NCBI GenBank assembly: GCA_019187405.1
Contig: JABAQZ010000006.1
Span: 1-64,000, forward strand
Origin: Ignavibacteria bacterium
Lineage (GTDB): Bacteria > Bacteroidota > Ignavibacteria > Tepidaquicellales > Tepidaquicellaceae
DNA length: 64,000 nucleotides
Direction of reading: 5' to 3'
Shown: positions 18,103-27,225 of the stretch, one piece after another
How positions within the stretch are numbered: the first letter of the stretch is position 1
Layout: each line of letters begins with the position of its first letter
Made by a program: the position numbers and the translations under genes
Notes under the pieces: generated by a model
Databases searched by the model: none
What the model was told of the DNA's origin: nothing
Seen by the model: only the letters and a program-made list of their open reading frames with translations

Positions 18103-18127
18103 AAGATTACAATGCAATTGTAATCTT
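18103..18127. promoter_or_regulatory. Perfect inverted repeat upstream of the oxidoreductase operon
   Basis: AAGATTACAAT (18103-18113), three bases GCA, then ATTGTAATCTT (18117-18127). The 11-bp arms are exact. It lies 29-53 bases before the first gene of the 2-oxoacid oxidoreductase operon, in the gap between divergently read genes. There is no T run, so it is not a terminator. It has the size and symmetry of a homodimeric regulator site. The regulator is unknown. Confidence 0.55.
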
Positions 18128-18345
18128 ACAAAATTAAATCCGAAATTGTAATTGATTGATGTTAATTCAGTTCTTATGGAATTAGTGTGTTTCATTTTAG
18201 TAATTACCGATCATTTAACCACCGCTCGATGTTTTACCTTTCTATACAAAAATAAACAATAAAAACGATTTTACATCATGTTGAATTTATGATTTTTGTC
18301 ATAGTCTGGATGATTAAGTATGAAAACTAAATTACTTTATTCGAA

Positions 18346-19365
18346 TTGTTTTTTAAACTAAGTTTATCTGTTTTTACAAACAAATACAAAGGTCAAATAA
18401 AAAAAAGTAGTTTAATAATCCTGATTTATATTTTACAGACGGTATGCTTTGCCGTTGAATATTTTTTTAGGTATAAAAATCAGGATCTTCCGCTGAATTC
18501 TTTTGAAGATAAAACAGGAAATATAATTTCTGCAGTTTTCTTCCTGAGTGTTTCATTGCTTTTGCTGATCAGCTTATTCAATTCATCAAAAATTAAACCT
18601 GTCAATATTTCATTTCTGCTGACGCTTTCAGTAGTATCGGTAATACTCATTTCTCTTACCGGCATTAAATTTACAAAGGAAATTAAAATAATTTTAGCAG
18701 GTTTATTTCTTGCCTTTTCTGTTTTTACCTTTTCCTGTCTGATAAGTCTGATGTTAAAGGGTTTTCGGGAAATTGGTTATTTCAGGCCTTTCCTGATAAG
18801 CATTCTTATTTTCGTTTCCGGATTAAGCATCATATTTCTTAACATACTGAATTATACAGATAAATCGGAAAAGTATTTTGACCAAAAACAAAAAGCTGAT
18901 GCCGGAGTGATATTAGGAGCTGCCGTATGGGGAGGCAATCGCCCGTCACCCGTTTTAAAAGAAAGGATAAACAAAGGTTATGATATTTATCACAAAAACA
19001 TTGCGGAGAAACTGGTTCTGACCGGTGGAGGGTCGCCGAACGAACTCACCGAAGGCGAGGTATCAAAAAATCTGCTGCTGAGATACGGTGTCGAACCTGA
19101 GAATCTGATTCTTGAAAATCATTCTTCGTCAACTGTTGAGCAGATACATTTTGTCCGCGATAGTCTTTATAAAAAAAGCAACTGGCATACAATTTTACTT
19201 GTATCTGATTTGTATCATCTTCCAAGAGCAGAGGAAATAAGCAAATTCAATAATTTGAATGCCGACGGCATTGCTTCTGACAGGGAGATTTCAAACTGGA
19301 ATGCAGTTTCTTTTTGTTTGAAGGAAAGTCTTGCACTGCTTGTATTCTGGATTTTTGGAATCTGA
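18346..19365 (+). CDS. DUF218/YdcF-SanA family membrane protein
   Basis: 339 residues. The N-terminal 170 residues hold four or five hydrophobic segments. The C-terminal 155 residues are a DUF218 domain: AGVILGAAVWGGNRPSPVLKE, LVLTGGGSPNEL, NHSSSTVEQIHFV and VSDLYHLPRA. Such proteins (YdcF, SanA, ElyC) are linked to envelope assembly and undecaprenyl carriers in some bacteria. The chosen start is TTG at 18346. An ATG at 18320 in another frame ends after 13 codons and might mark a frame slip in a T run. Confidence 0.8.
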   Translation: MFFKLSLSVFTNKYKGQIKKSSLIILIYILQTVCFAVEYFFRYKNQDLPLNSFEDKTGNIISAVFFLSVSLLLLISLFNSSKIKPVNISFLLTLSVVSVILISLTGIKFTKEIKIILAGLFLAFSVFTFSCLISLMLKGFREIGYFRPFLISILIFVSGLSIIFLNILNYTDKSEKYFDQKQKADAGVILGAAVWGGNRPSPVLKERINKGYDIYHKNIAEKLVLTGGGSPNELTEGEVSKNLLLRYGVEPENLILENHSSSTVEQIHFVRDSLYKKSNWHTILLVSDLYHLPRAEEISKFNNLNADGIASDREISNWNAVSFCLKESLALLVFWIFGI

Positions 19366-19424
19366 TTTTTTTTTCAATAAACCGATTTAACTTTAAATGC
19401 TAATCGAAAAAACATTTCAGTAAA

Positions 19425-20528
19425 TCAGCAATTGCCGGACAAACCTAAGTTAGTGAATTTCTGATCGCAGTTATAAAGATCACAGCAAGTATGGCAGACT
19501 CTTTTCATTGCATGAAATGAAATCAATTCTACATCCGGAGATAAATAGTCGTTTTTTATTTGTTCGTTTTTTAAAAGATCAGTGCTTAAGTATTTTTTAT
19601 TTGAATCAGGAAAAACCGTAGCAACCAGCGAATCATCTCCTTTTTCATTTTGTATCATCAGAGCTGCAATAAAATTAGCTCCTGAAGAGATTCCCACCGC
19701 AATACCAATGGCTGCTAACTTTTGCGACATGATTATGGCATCACCGTCATGGACGGAGACAATATGATCCAGCTTATTTAGATTAACAATCGGCGGGATG
19801 AACTCGTCAGAAATTCCCTGAATCCTGTGCTTGCCGATTTTATGACCGTGTGTCAGCGTCGGAGACTCTGCGGGTTCGACAGGATGAATAGTAATATCAG
19901 GATTTTTGTTTTTGAGAAATTCACCGGCGCCCATTATTGTCCCGCCTGTTCCCACACCGGCTGTAAATGCATCCGGCTTCAATCCTTTGAAATACATCTG
20001 CCACCAGATTTCAGGTCCGGTAGTTTCAAAATGTGCAATGATATTTCCTGAATTAGAGAACTGATGCGGCAGGAATATATTTTCGTTTTCCATTGCAAAC
20101 TTATCGGCAAGTTCTATACTTCCAATAAAACCACCCTCTTCTTTTGTAACCGGATTTATTACCGCGCCGAAACTGCGTATAAGCTCTACTCTTTCCCTGC
20201 TCATCCAGTCAGGCATGAATATCGATACGGGATGTCCGAGCGCTCTTCCTATTGCCGAAAAAGAGATTCCAGTGTTACCGCTTGTAGCTTCGACAATTGT
20301 ATCTCCCGGTTTAATATCGCCTTTTTCATAAGAAGTTTTTAGTATATGAAAAGCCATTCTGTCTTTAATGCTTCCGGTCATATTCAGGCTTTCATACTTT
20401 GCATAAAGCTTTCTGTTTTTTCCTTTGTACAAAAATTCCAGTTCAAGCAGCGGAGTATTTCCTATAAGATGACCTAAACTGAAAAATTTTTTTTGGACAG
20501 AACTTAAAGAAGTATTATCGATTTTCAT
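19425..20528 (-). CDS. cysK: Cysteine synthase-like PLP enzyme with cysteine-rich tail
   Basis: 367 residues. The fold-type II PLP core is clear: GNTPLLELE (23-31), the Schiff-base lysine in [10 protein letters not shown] (Lys55), TSGNTG, and [16 protein letters not shown] for phosphate binding. It should make L-cysteine (or cystathionine) from activated serine and sulfide or homocysteine. After the normal end at about 320 a tail adds five cysteines: Cys345, 348, 349, 354 and 367 ([10 protein letters not shown] and a terminal NC). That tail could bind metal or a cluster, or sense redox state. The gene stands alone. Confidence 0.88.
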   Translation of the reverse strand: MKIDNTSLSSVQKKFFSLGHLIGNTPLLELEFLYKGKNRKLYAKYESLNMTGSIKDRMAFHILKTSYEKGDIKPGDTIVEATSGNTGISFSAIGRALGHPVSIFMPDWMSRERVELIRSFGAVINPVTKEEGGFIGSIELADKFAMENENIFLPHQFSNSGNIIAHFETTGPEIWWQMYFKGLKPDAFTAGVGTGGTIMGAGEFLKNKNPDITIHPVEPAESPTLTHGHKIGKHRIQGISDEFIPPIVNLNKLDHIVSVHDGDAIIMSQKLAAIGIAVGISSGANFIAALMIQNEKGDDSLVATVFPDSNKKYLSTDLLKNEQIKNDYLSPDVELISFHAMKRVCHTCCDLYNCDQKFTNLGLSGNC

Positions 20529-20676
20529 TCTGAAATTTTTGAAAATTTAATTTTGCTGAATCAAAATAGAAACATAAATTTACAGTTACAAGAATCAATG
20601 CCGTATTTTATAAATCTGCCTGAATTTTAAAAAGTGTGGATTTTTTCCCCAAATTGTCCCGCAGATTGAAAAAAAA

Positions 20677-20708
20677 TATTTTTGAGCTTTGAAAATGAAG
20701 TATTTTTG
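20677..20708 (+). promoter_or_regulatory. Tandem Bacteroidota-type -7 boxes
   Basis: TATTTTTG occurs at 20677-20684 and again at 20701-20708. TTG at 20654-20656 lies 20 bases before the first box, matching the TTG-N19/21-TAnnTTTG promoter form of Bacteroidota. The next gene starts at 20793. Confidence 0.45.
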
Positions 20709-20792
20709 CATAAAAAATATTTAAAACTTCTGGAATGAGAAATGATATATTAACTAATGAATTAATATATTAAAAATTTGAAGGAGTTTTTT

Positions 20793-22913
20793 ATGAAAAA
20801 CAACAATCAAAATTTAAAGACATTTAGAAAGAAATTAAGAATCATCAAAAAGTTTTATGCACTGATTTTATGCATCCTCATTGCTGTGATTGCAATGAGA
20901 TTCTACGGATGTAGTGATGATCCGACATCCTCAAATAATCCGCCTCCAAGTACAAACATCGGTACACTTACGGTAACTCCTGATATCATGACTGCAAATG
21001 TAAGCGACACTATAATTGCGAGACTGAAAGCAGGGAACGGAATTTATTTTACTGATTCACTTGCTAAGCTTGTCAAAACAGATAACAATGGTAACATTAT
21101 ATCCGAATATGGCCAGCTGCTCGACAACGGAAGTCTTGAAAACGGAGACGAAATTTCACGCGACAATATTTACAGCGGAAAGTTTATTGTCACAGAATCA
21201 GCGGCCGGACAACTATTGCTTAAAGCAGTCGGAAATGTAGCGGCAAGCGGAACGACTTCTACTCAAAACTCAAACACCGTTTCAATTAATATTTACAGTC
21301 AGCTTAATTCCGGTGAAGTAGGCATAATTTTATCAACACAAAATAATGCTGCAAATCAGCTTCAAACATTCCTTGCCGGAAATCCTAATAACATTGAGGC
21401 TGCATCAAACCAGCTCAAGTCATGGCTCGAGACTCAAAATGGTGTTCAGTCGGCTGTGAAGGAAGGAAATACAAGTATAACTATCAGATACAATAATGGT
21501 CTATCCGGAGGTTTAATTTTTTCTGTTACCGAAACAAGAGGAGGTTTTGAAAGCGATACTTTGAAAAGAGAATCCATAAGAAAAATCCCTGCTGACAGGC
21601 AGACTACCGGTGAAAACAGCAATGTCAGACATGACAGATTCGTAACACAATCCGATAATGTCTTGATTGATCCAAATTCAATCGGCAACAGAAATGTTTT
21701 GATTTATGCACCTTATGAAGCAGTCTGGGTAAACAATGAAAGACCACTTATTAAAGCGCGACTGGAAGCTTCACAATGTAAAGACTTCAGCGTTACAGAA
21801 TATGTAAATCAGAATGCAACCATTGGCGCACTGCTAAATATGACCGACTATGGTTTGATCTTCTTCTCAACTCACGGCAGCGGGGGAAGTGCAATACTTA
21901 CCGGAGAAATTGTTGACACAAATTCTTCGGTTTACAAAGATTCATACAAAGCAATGCTTCAGGCCGGAAGAATATCAATATTTACAAACGTAAAAATAAA
22001 TAATGCAGGAACCATTGATTCAAAAAAAGACGTATATGCAATCATGCGGGGTTTTATACTTAGTCTTTCCGGGACTTTCCCAAATACAGTAATTATGAAT
22101 AATTCATGCTACAGTACAATGAAAGACAGTCTTTATTCAGCATTTTTCTCGAAAGGCGCAAAGACTTATTACGGTTATGATAAAGTGGTTAACGGCGCAT
22201 TTGCAAAGACAATGGCAGACTCTGTTGCCAAACGTCTGGCAGTTACGGGACTTACAACGGGACAAACATATTTCAATGCCAGCGATCCGCAATCGCCTAA
22301 TGCGGCATTTCAAAAAGCAACCGGAGGGAATGATAATCTCAAATATAATAACTCATTGCTCAACGGCAACTTTGAAGAAGGCAGCATCATCGGCTGGACA
22401 AAAAACGGAGACGGAAGAGTAATTACAAGACTCGGATTTTTAAATGCTCCTCAGGGAACATACATGGGAATTATCTCAACCGGACTCGGATATACTACTT
22501 CAAGCGGTTCTATTTCACAATGCATGACTGTAGAAAACAACCAGTCAACTTTAAAGATAAAATGGAATTTCCTTTCGGAAGAATTTCTCGAATACATAAA
22601 CTCGCAATTCCAGGATTATTTCAAAATTATACTTAAAAAGCAGGACGGGACAGAAGTTACTTTATATTCAAAAACAATTGATGAAATCGCATCAATGTTT
22701 GGAGCTACACAGCAAAATCCCGGACAGCTGATTGCCGTTTCTCCAAATATAGTTTTTGATGTCGGCGGAGTTTATATGACAGACTGGCAGACGATCTCTT
22801 TTGATATTACACCTTACAGAGGACAACTTATTGTTATAAGGCTGGTTTGTGGTGATGTCGGAGACAGTATTTATGATACAGCCATTCTACTGGATGAAAT
22901 CAGCGTAAACTGA
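20793..22913 (+). CDS. Large lipoprotein with possible caspase-like peptidase domain
   Basis: 706 residues from the ATG at 20793, chosen because AAGGAG at 20781-20786 sits six bases before it. The signal ends at MRFYGC (Cys40), a likely lipid site followed by a Ser/Asn/Pro linker. Residues 55-170 look like an immunoglobulin-type domain. Residues 300-480 show LIFFSTHGSGG (His361) and TVIMNNSCYST (Cys439), the His then Cys arrangement of clan CD peptidases such as gingipain and caspases. Residues 530-706 are a beta-sandwich (NGNFEEGSIIGWTKNGDG to LLDEISVN). Peptidase activity is inferred and unproven. Tandem TATTTTTG promoter-like boxes precede it. Confidence 0.62.
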   Translation: MKNNNQNLKTFRKKLRIIKKFYALILCILIAVIAMRFYGCSDDPTSSNNPPPSTNIGTLTVTPDIMTANVSDTIIARLKAGNGIYFTDSLAKLVKTDNNGNIISEYGQLLDNGSLENGDEISRDNIYSGKFIVTESAAGQLLLKAVGNVAASGTTSTQNSNTVSINIYSQLNSGEVGIILSTQNNAANQLQTFLAGNPNNIEAASNQLKSWLETQNGVQSAVKEGNTSITIRYNNGLSGGLIFSVTETRGGFESDTLKRESIRKIPADRQTTGENSNVRHDRFVTQSDNVLIDPNSIGNRNVLIYAPYEAVWVNNERPLIKARLEASQCKDFSVTEYVNQNATIGALLNMTDYGLIFFSTHGSGGSAILTGEIVDTNSSVYKDSYKAMLQAGRISIFTNVKINNAGTIDSKKDVYAIMRGFILSLSGTFPNTVIMNNSCYSTMKDSLYSAFFSKGAKTYYGYDKVVNGAFAKTMADSVAKRLAVTGLTTGQTYFNASDPQSPNAAFQKATGGNDNLKYNNSLLNGNFEEGSIIGWTKNGDGRVITRLGFLNAPQGTYMGIISTGLGYTTSSGSISQCMTVENNQSTLKIKWNFLSEEFLEYINSQFQDYFKIILKKQDGTEVTLYSKTIDEIASMFGATQQNPGQLIAVSPNIVFDVGGVYMTDWQTISFDITPYRGQLIVIRLVCGDVGDSIYDTAILLDEISVN

Positions 22914-22936
22914 TTGCATTATTTATTATCCTTCCT

Positions 22937-22966
22937 AAAATGCCTCTCCCGGGAGAGGCATTTTTG
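22937..22966 (+). terminator. Intrinsic terminator after the large lipoprotein gene
   Basis: A perfect 14-bp palindrome: AAAATGCCTCTCCC (22937-22950) and GGGAGAGGCATTTT (22951-22964), followed by TTTTTG. The GC-rich core and flanking A and T runs allow termination on either strand. It sits 24 bases after the stop codon. Confidence 0.88.
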
Positions 22967-23052
22967 TTATAACTGTTTTATATGTAAAATAAATTTTTTA
23001 TTTTACTGCAGACGGAAGTTTGTTTAAGTTTTTCTTAATCACATTTAAAGCC

Positions 23053-23508
23053 ATGAAAAAATCAAATTACATTTTTAGATTTTTCATTATAATTTCCTTC
23101 CTGAGCTTTTTGCTTCAAGGCTGCTCGAATATCAGATTAATAAGCGATTACGATGAAATTACCGATGTAACGGTAAACAACTTGCAAAGAAATGTTTCGG
23201 CTTTTTTCGTAAAGATGGAGAGAACCATCGGAACTGACTCGGCAAAATATGAAAACAACATTGCTTTTTATGACGATGCAAAAGTTGACCTCGATATTCT
23301 GTCTGTTAGAGCAAAAGCTTTTGAAAAAAATGGAATAGTGGAAAAACAGGTAAAAGCATTGTCGCAAATGTTTTCAGATCTGGAAAGCCTTCATAAGATC
23401 GGGTTCGTCGATGCATCACAGATTGAACCTTTAAAACAGCCATTCAATTCTGCTTTTACCGCTATTATCAAACTTCAAATGGCTTTAAAAAGAGGTGATG
23501 GCAAATAA
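23053..23508 (+). CDS. Lipoprotein of unknown function
   Basis: 151 residues from the ATG at 23053. A TTG at 23020 in frame is less likely because the signal peptide begins MKKSNYIF. The signal ends in FLLQGC, a lipobox with Cys24 (approx.). The mature part is mainly helical and charged, without a known motif (for example VTVNNLQRNVSAFFVKMERT). It is 16 bp before another unknown small gene and the two are probably made together. Confidence 0.7.
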   Translation: MKKSNYIFRFFIIISFLSFLLQGCSNIRLISDYDEITDVTVNNLQRNVSAFFVKMERTIGTDSAKYENNIAFYDDAKVDLDILSVRAKAFEKNGIVEKQVKALSQMFSDLESLHKIGFVDASQIEPLKQPFNSAFTAIIKLQMALKRGDGK

Positions 23509-23524
23509 TTAAATACATAACATT

Positions 23525-23857
23525 ATGGCAGAATTTAATTTATCCGATTTACTGTCTCCAATGCTCGATGCAGCAAAAGGAGAGCTTACGAAATACTGGA
23601 ATGACGTAAAACCTTACGCTCAAAAAGAAATCAAGGCAATGATAGAAAACCTCAAACTCATATACAAACTCAAGCAGCAGGGAAAAATTACTGAAGAACA
23701 GGCAAAGCTTTATTTGAATCTTCAGAAAAATTCATTCAAGATAGTACTACTGACTTTTCAGGGACTTTCGATTCTTACCGTTGAAAACACAATTAACGCC
23801 GTTCTCAAGTCAGTTAAAGATACGGTGAATTCAGTTATCGGCTGGAAGTTGATTTAA
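23525..23857 (+). CDS. Small helical protein, unknown
   Basis: 110 residues, all-helical by composition, with a moderately hydrophobic segment near residues 65-85 (SFKIVLLTFQGLSILTVENT). It has no signal peptide and no cysteine. It follows the lipoprotein gene by 16 bp, so the pair may act at the envelope. I do not recognise the family. It converges on the cyclase gene 42 bp away. Confidence 0.65.
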   Translation: MAEFNLSDLLSPMLDAAKGELTKYWNDVKPYAQKEIKAMIENLKLIYKLKQQGKITEEQAKLYLNLQKNSFKIVLLTFQGLSILTVENTINAVLKSVKDTVNSVIGWKLI

Positions 23858-23899
23858 AAATAAATCTATTCAGGATTATTTTTCTGCTTCTCCTTCAGA

Positions 23900-26755
23900 T
23901 CATTGCGATAATAAATTAATCACATCCGGAAGATTCATTTCTTCACCTTGCTTTATCAGTAAATTACTGTTTTCAATTCCTGAATCATTTTTAACTCTAT
24001 CTAAATCGGACATTAATTTACTGCTGATACTTTCTTTAAAATCTGACTCAAGAGTTTTATGAATTCTCAATACAGCTCCAAATACAATTAAGGATTTGTG
24101 ATTTTCGTTCTTCATAATCAAACTTGAAATGATCTTAACGAGATGAGTTGCTGTTTTTAGGCTGCTTCCGGAAGATTCATCAGATTTCAATGCATTAATG
24201 TATGCTTCAGCTGCAATATCCGGTAAGTTTTGAGATAAGTAATAATCGCCAAGCTTATTATATGAATGAATAAGCAGGCTTGTGTAGCCAAATTTTTTTG
24301 ACAATGAAAGCGCTTCTTCTATAAGAGATAGCGATTCATTATTCCCGGAATTGTTTGTCGAAACCATACTTAAATTTAACAGTGATACAATAAGCGGAAT
24401 ATGATCATCGAGTTCTTTTAAAACGGGAATAGATTCGTCATAATAGTTTCTTGCTTTTTCCTGATTGCCTCTTTTCATTTCTTCCCTGCCGAGCTGAATG
24501 AGAATCCTTGAAGAAGAAACAATGTCATTCAGTTCTCTGAATATTTTTAGACCTTCTTCATACTTTTCTATTGCTTCATTAAATTTTCCATAATAAGAAT
24601 TAATGGAAGCAATATTTACGCAAGACATACCTATGAGAAATTTGTCATTGCTGTCAAGCCCTATTTTCAATGCTTCATTGTGAGCATTTTCGGATTTATC
24701 CATTTCTTCTTTAAGAAAATAAAGATTGCCGAGATTATTTATGCAGTCGCCTAAACTTCTGCTGTCATCGAGCTTTCTGAATATTTCAAGAGAAGCAGTA
24801 AGATACTTTTCTGCTTCATCATATTTACCTGTCTGGCTGCATAAAAAACTCAGATGAAGATACCCTTGTGCTTTAAGTTTCTGGTTACGTCCGTTATATA
24901 TCGAGAAAATTTTTTCAAACGTCTCATATCCTTCTGAAATCTTTCCATTCAGTTCCCAGATATCTCCTATTTCATTAGCAAGCTCAAGCGCAAGCGAAGG
25001 ATCGGTCATCATAATTCTGTTGATAGCCGCTCTCAGATTATCAAAATCGCTGATCACGGATTTAAACATGTTAATTTGATTTCTTCCGGTTGTTACATTT
25101 TTTACTTTGCAGAAGTTTAAATAATAATTGAAGTGCTTATTACTGAAGGTGTCCATTGTTCCTGAAGCTTCAAGCTTTTCTTTCCCATATTCAAGAATGG
25201 TTTCAAGCATTGAATATCTTACATTTTGCTCGTGATAATTTACCAAAACGAGCGACTTATCGGCAAGATCCGAAATCAGGTCTATAACATCTTCCTTGCT
25301 GATGTTTTCATCCGAACAAATTTCCTCGGCAGACTCCATACTCCATCCTTTTGAAAATACCGTTAATCTCTGAAATAATAATTTTTCTTTTTCGTCCAGA
25401 AGATCATAGCTCCAGTCAATCATAGCTCTAAGAGTTTTCTGTCTGGGCAAAGCCGTTCTGCTTCCTGTTTTTAGAAGTCTGAATCTGTCGTTAAGTCTGT
25501 CGAGAATAGAATTCACATCGGTAACTTTAAGTCTTGCTGCTGCCAGTTCAATCGCAAGGGGAATTCCGTCAAGCTTTTGGCAGATTTTTACAACTGCATC
25601 CGCATTTAAATCCGTTATTGAAAATTCAGGATTTGAATGACGCGCTCGATCTTCGAATAATTTTACCGATTCAAATTTCCCTGCAGATTCGGTATCATGC
25701 GTAATATCAGTTTCAGGCAGCATGAGCGCCGGAACTTTGTAATGCTTTTCTCCTTTAATATTCATAACCTGTCTGCTGCTCGCAAGTATTTTTACGTTCG
25801 GGCAGTTCATCAGAATTTTTTCGGTAACAAATGCACAGTCGTTTACAATATGTTCGCAGTTATCGAGTAAGATAATCATCTTTTTATTTCTCAAATAATT
25901 TATCAGCTGCCCGAGTTTATCGCCCGTTTCTTCAGGTTTGAAATTCATTGCAGACGATATTTCATCAATGATTAAATCCTTTCCGTTAATGGCAGCCAGC
26001 TCGACAAACCAAATCCCGTTTTCAAATTCATCAATGAGATTTTCAGCAGACTGAATGCATAATCTTGTTTTACCTGTTCCGCCGGGTCCTGTAAGAGTAA
26101 GAAGTCGAGATTCCCTGATTTTGGAGATTATCTCCGAAATCTCTTTTTCTCTTCCGATAAAAGTTGTGCTTTGGTACGGAAGGTTGTTTGGTCTTGCATC
26201 AATAGTTTTTATCGGAGGAAAATCCGATTGAATACTGTCGGAAACAATCTGAAAAATTCTGACGGGATGTATCAGGTCTTTTAGTTTTCTTTCGCCGAGA
26301 TCTTTGAAGGCAATATTGTAAGAAATATTCTGATTGAAATTTGCGGAGGTGTTTTCGGTTGTTAAAATCTGTCCTCCGTATGCGGCAGACATTACTCTTT
26401 GTGTTTGTGCAAGCGTAACATAGCCGAGATAATTATTATTACTGTATTCTGCAGGTCCTGTATGCATTCCCATGCGGACTTTTAAGGAAAACTTTCCCCA
26501 GTTTTCATTATTAAGTTTTATCTGAGCATCGAGCGAAGCAGCAATTGCTTCTTCCGGCTTTTGAAAAGCTGCACAAAAAGCATCACCGACAATCTGAAAA
26601 ATGAAACCGTTATTTGATTCAATGGAAGTTTTGAGAATTTGGTTATGTATTTTTAAAGCTTTAGGAAGTAAATCGGGATATTTTTGGGCAAGCGAGGTAC
26701 TGCCTTTAATGTCTGTAAAAAGAAATGTTACTATTCCGGTGGGAAAAGATTTCAT
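23900..26755 (-). CDS. Class III nucleotide cyclase domain fused to STAND ATPase and TPR repeats
   Basis: 951 residues. Residues 8-170 are a class III cyclase domain: FLFTDIKGSTSLAQ and QIVGDAF carry the two metal-binding Asp. Residues 200-470 form a STAND/NB-ARC-type ATPase with FIGREKE, Walker A GPGGTGKT and Walker B KKMIILLDNCEH, then ELAAARL. Residues 600-930 are tetratricopeptide repeats (NNLGNLYFLKEE, HSYNKLGDYYLSQN). The base-selecting Lys position reads Gln (FQIVGD). The usual VNRAARL segment reads LAQTQRV, which lacks the expected Asn, so activity may be altered or lost. It lies 22 bp after an RsbW-like kinase gene. Confidence 0.87.
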   Translation of the reverse strand: MKSFPTGIVTFLFTDIKGSTSLAQKYPDLLPKALKIHNQILKTSIESNNGFIFQIVGDAFCAAFQKPEEAIAASLDAQIKLNNENWGKFSLKVRMGMHTGPAEYSNNNYLGYVTLAQTQRVMSAAYGGQILTTENTSANFNQNISYNIAFKDLGERKLKDLIHPVRIFQIVSDSIQSDFPPIKTIDARPNNLPYQSTTFIGREKEISEIISKIRESRLLTLTGPGGTGKTRLCIQSAENLIDEFENGIWFVELAAINGKDLIIDEISSAMNFKPEETGDKLGQLINYLRNKKMIILLDNCEHIVNDCAFVTEKILMNCPNVKILASSRQVMNIKGEKHYKVPALMLPETDITHDTESAGKFESVKLFEDRARHSNPEFSITDLNADAVVKICQKLDGIPLAIELAAARLKVTDVNSILDRLNDRFRLLKTGSRTALPRQKTLRAMIDWSYDLLDEKEKLLFQRLTVFSKGWSMESAEEICSDENISKEDVIDLISDLADKSLVLVNYHEQNVRYSMLETILEYGKEKLEASGTMDTFSNKHFNYYLNFCKVKNVTTGRNQINMFKSVISDFDNLRAAINRIMMTDPSLALELANEIGDIWELNGKISEGYETFEKIFSIYNGRNQKLKAQGYLHLSFLCSQTGKYDEAEKYLTASLEIFRKLDDSRSLGDCINNLGNLYFLKEEMDKSENAHNEALKIGLDSNDKFLIGMSCVNIASINSYYGKFNEAIEKYEEGLKIFRELNDIVSSSRILIQLGREEMKRGNQEKARNYYDESIPVLKELDDHIPLIVSLLNLSMVSTNNSGNNESLSLIEEALSLSKKFGYTSLLIHSYNKLGDYYLSQNLPDIAAEAYINALKSDESSGSSLKTATHLVKIISSLIMKNENHKSLIVFGAVLRIHKTLESDFKESISSKLMSDLDRVKNDSGIENSNLLIKQGEEMNLPDVINLLSQ

Positions 26756-26777
26756 AACATGTTTTCAAATGCAAAAA

Positions 26778-27182
26778 TTATTTCTTTATTTTCAGAAGAT
26801 ACTCAGTTCCGTTTTTTGAAGAGTTGCATTCAAATTCATCTACAAGTGATTTTATTATGTAAATTCCTCTGCCGTGTTCCTTAAGTATATTGTCGCTGCT
26901 TGTCGGATCAGGAACGCTGTTCAAGTCAAAACCTTCACCTTCATCTTTTATTCTGATGCACATCAGCACATAGTCGTGAAGAATTTCAGTATAAACCTGC
27001 TTACCGTTCTGCTCCTTGTTGCCATGAACAATGGCGTTGATAAGAGCTTCGGAGCATGCAATCTGAAGATTTATGAATTTCTCCTGAGACATACCGAATT
27101 CAGCATTAACCTTCTGAAGAAGCTCCTCGAATTTTGAAATTTCATTCCTGCTGCTTTTTAGAATGAGTATATATTTTTGCAC
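26778..27182 (-). CDS. RsbW-like anti-sigma/ATP-binding regulatory protein
   Basis: 134 residues of the GHKL ATPase fold used by serine kinases that switch anti-sigma pathways. The N box is CSEALINAIVHGNKEQNG, the G1 box DEGEGFD and the G2 box GRGIYIIKSLVD. The start is a GTG at 27182. Such proteins normally bind a sigma factor or an STAS-domain antagonist, neither of which is next to it. It is 22 bp upstream of the cyclase/STAND protein and probably shares its transcript, suggesting one stress-signalling unit. Confidence 0.87.
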   Translation of the reverse strand: MQKYILILKSSRNEISKFEELLQKVNAEFGMSQEKFINLQIACSEALINAIVHGNKEQNGKQVYTEILHDYVLMCIRIKDEGEGFDLNSVPDPTSSDNILKEHGRGIYIIKSLVDEFECNSSKNGTEYLLKIKK

Positions 27183-27225
27183 TATATAAAAATTTACTTT
27201 TAAACGAATCCTTATGAAGATTGAT

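Noticed and set aside
18320-18361. ATG mini-frame before the DUF218 gene
   Set aside because: It ends after 13 codons in a different frame and has no coding signal. Kept only as a hint of a possible frame slip.
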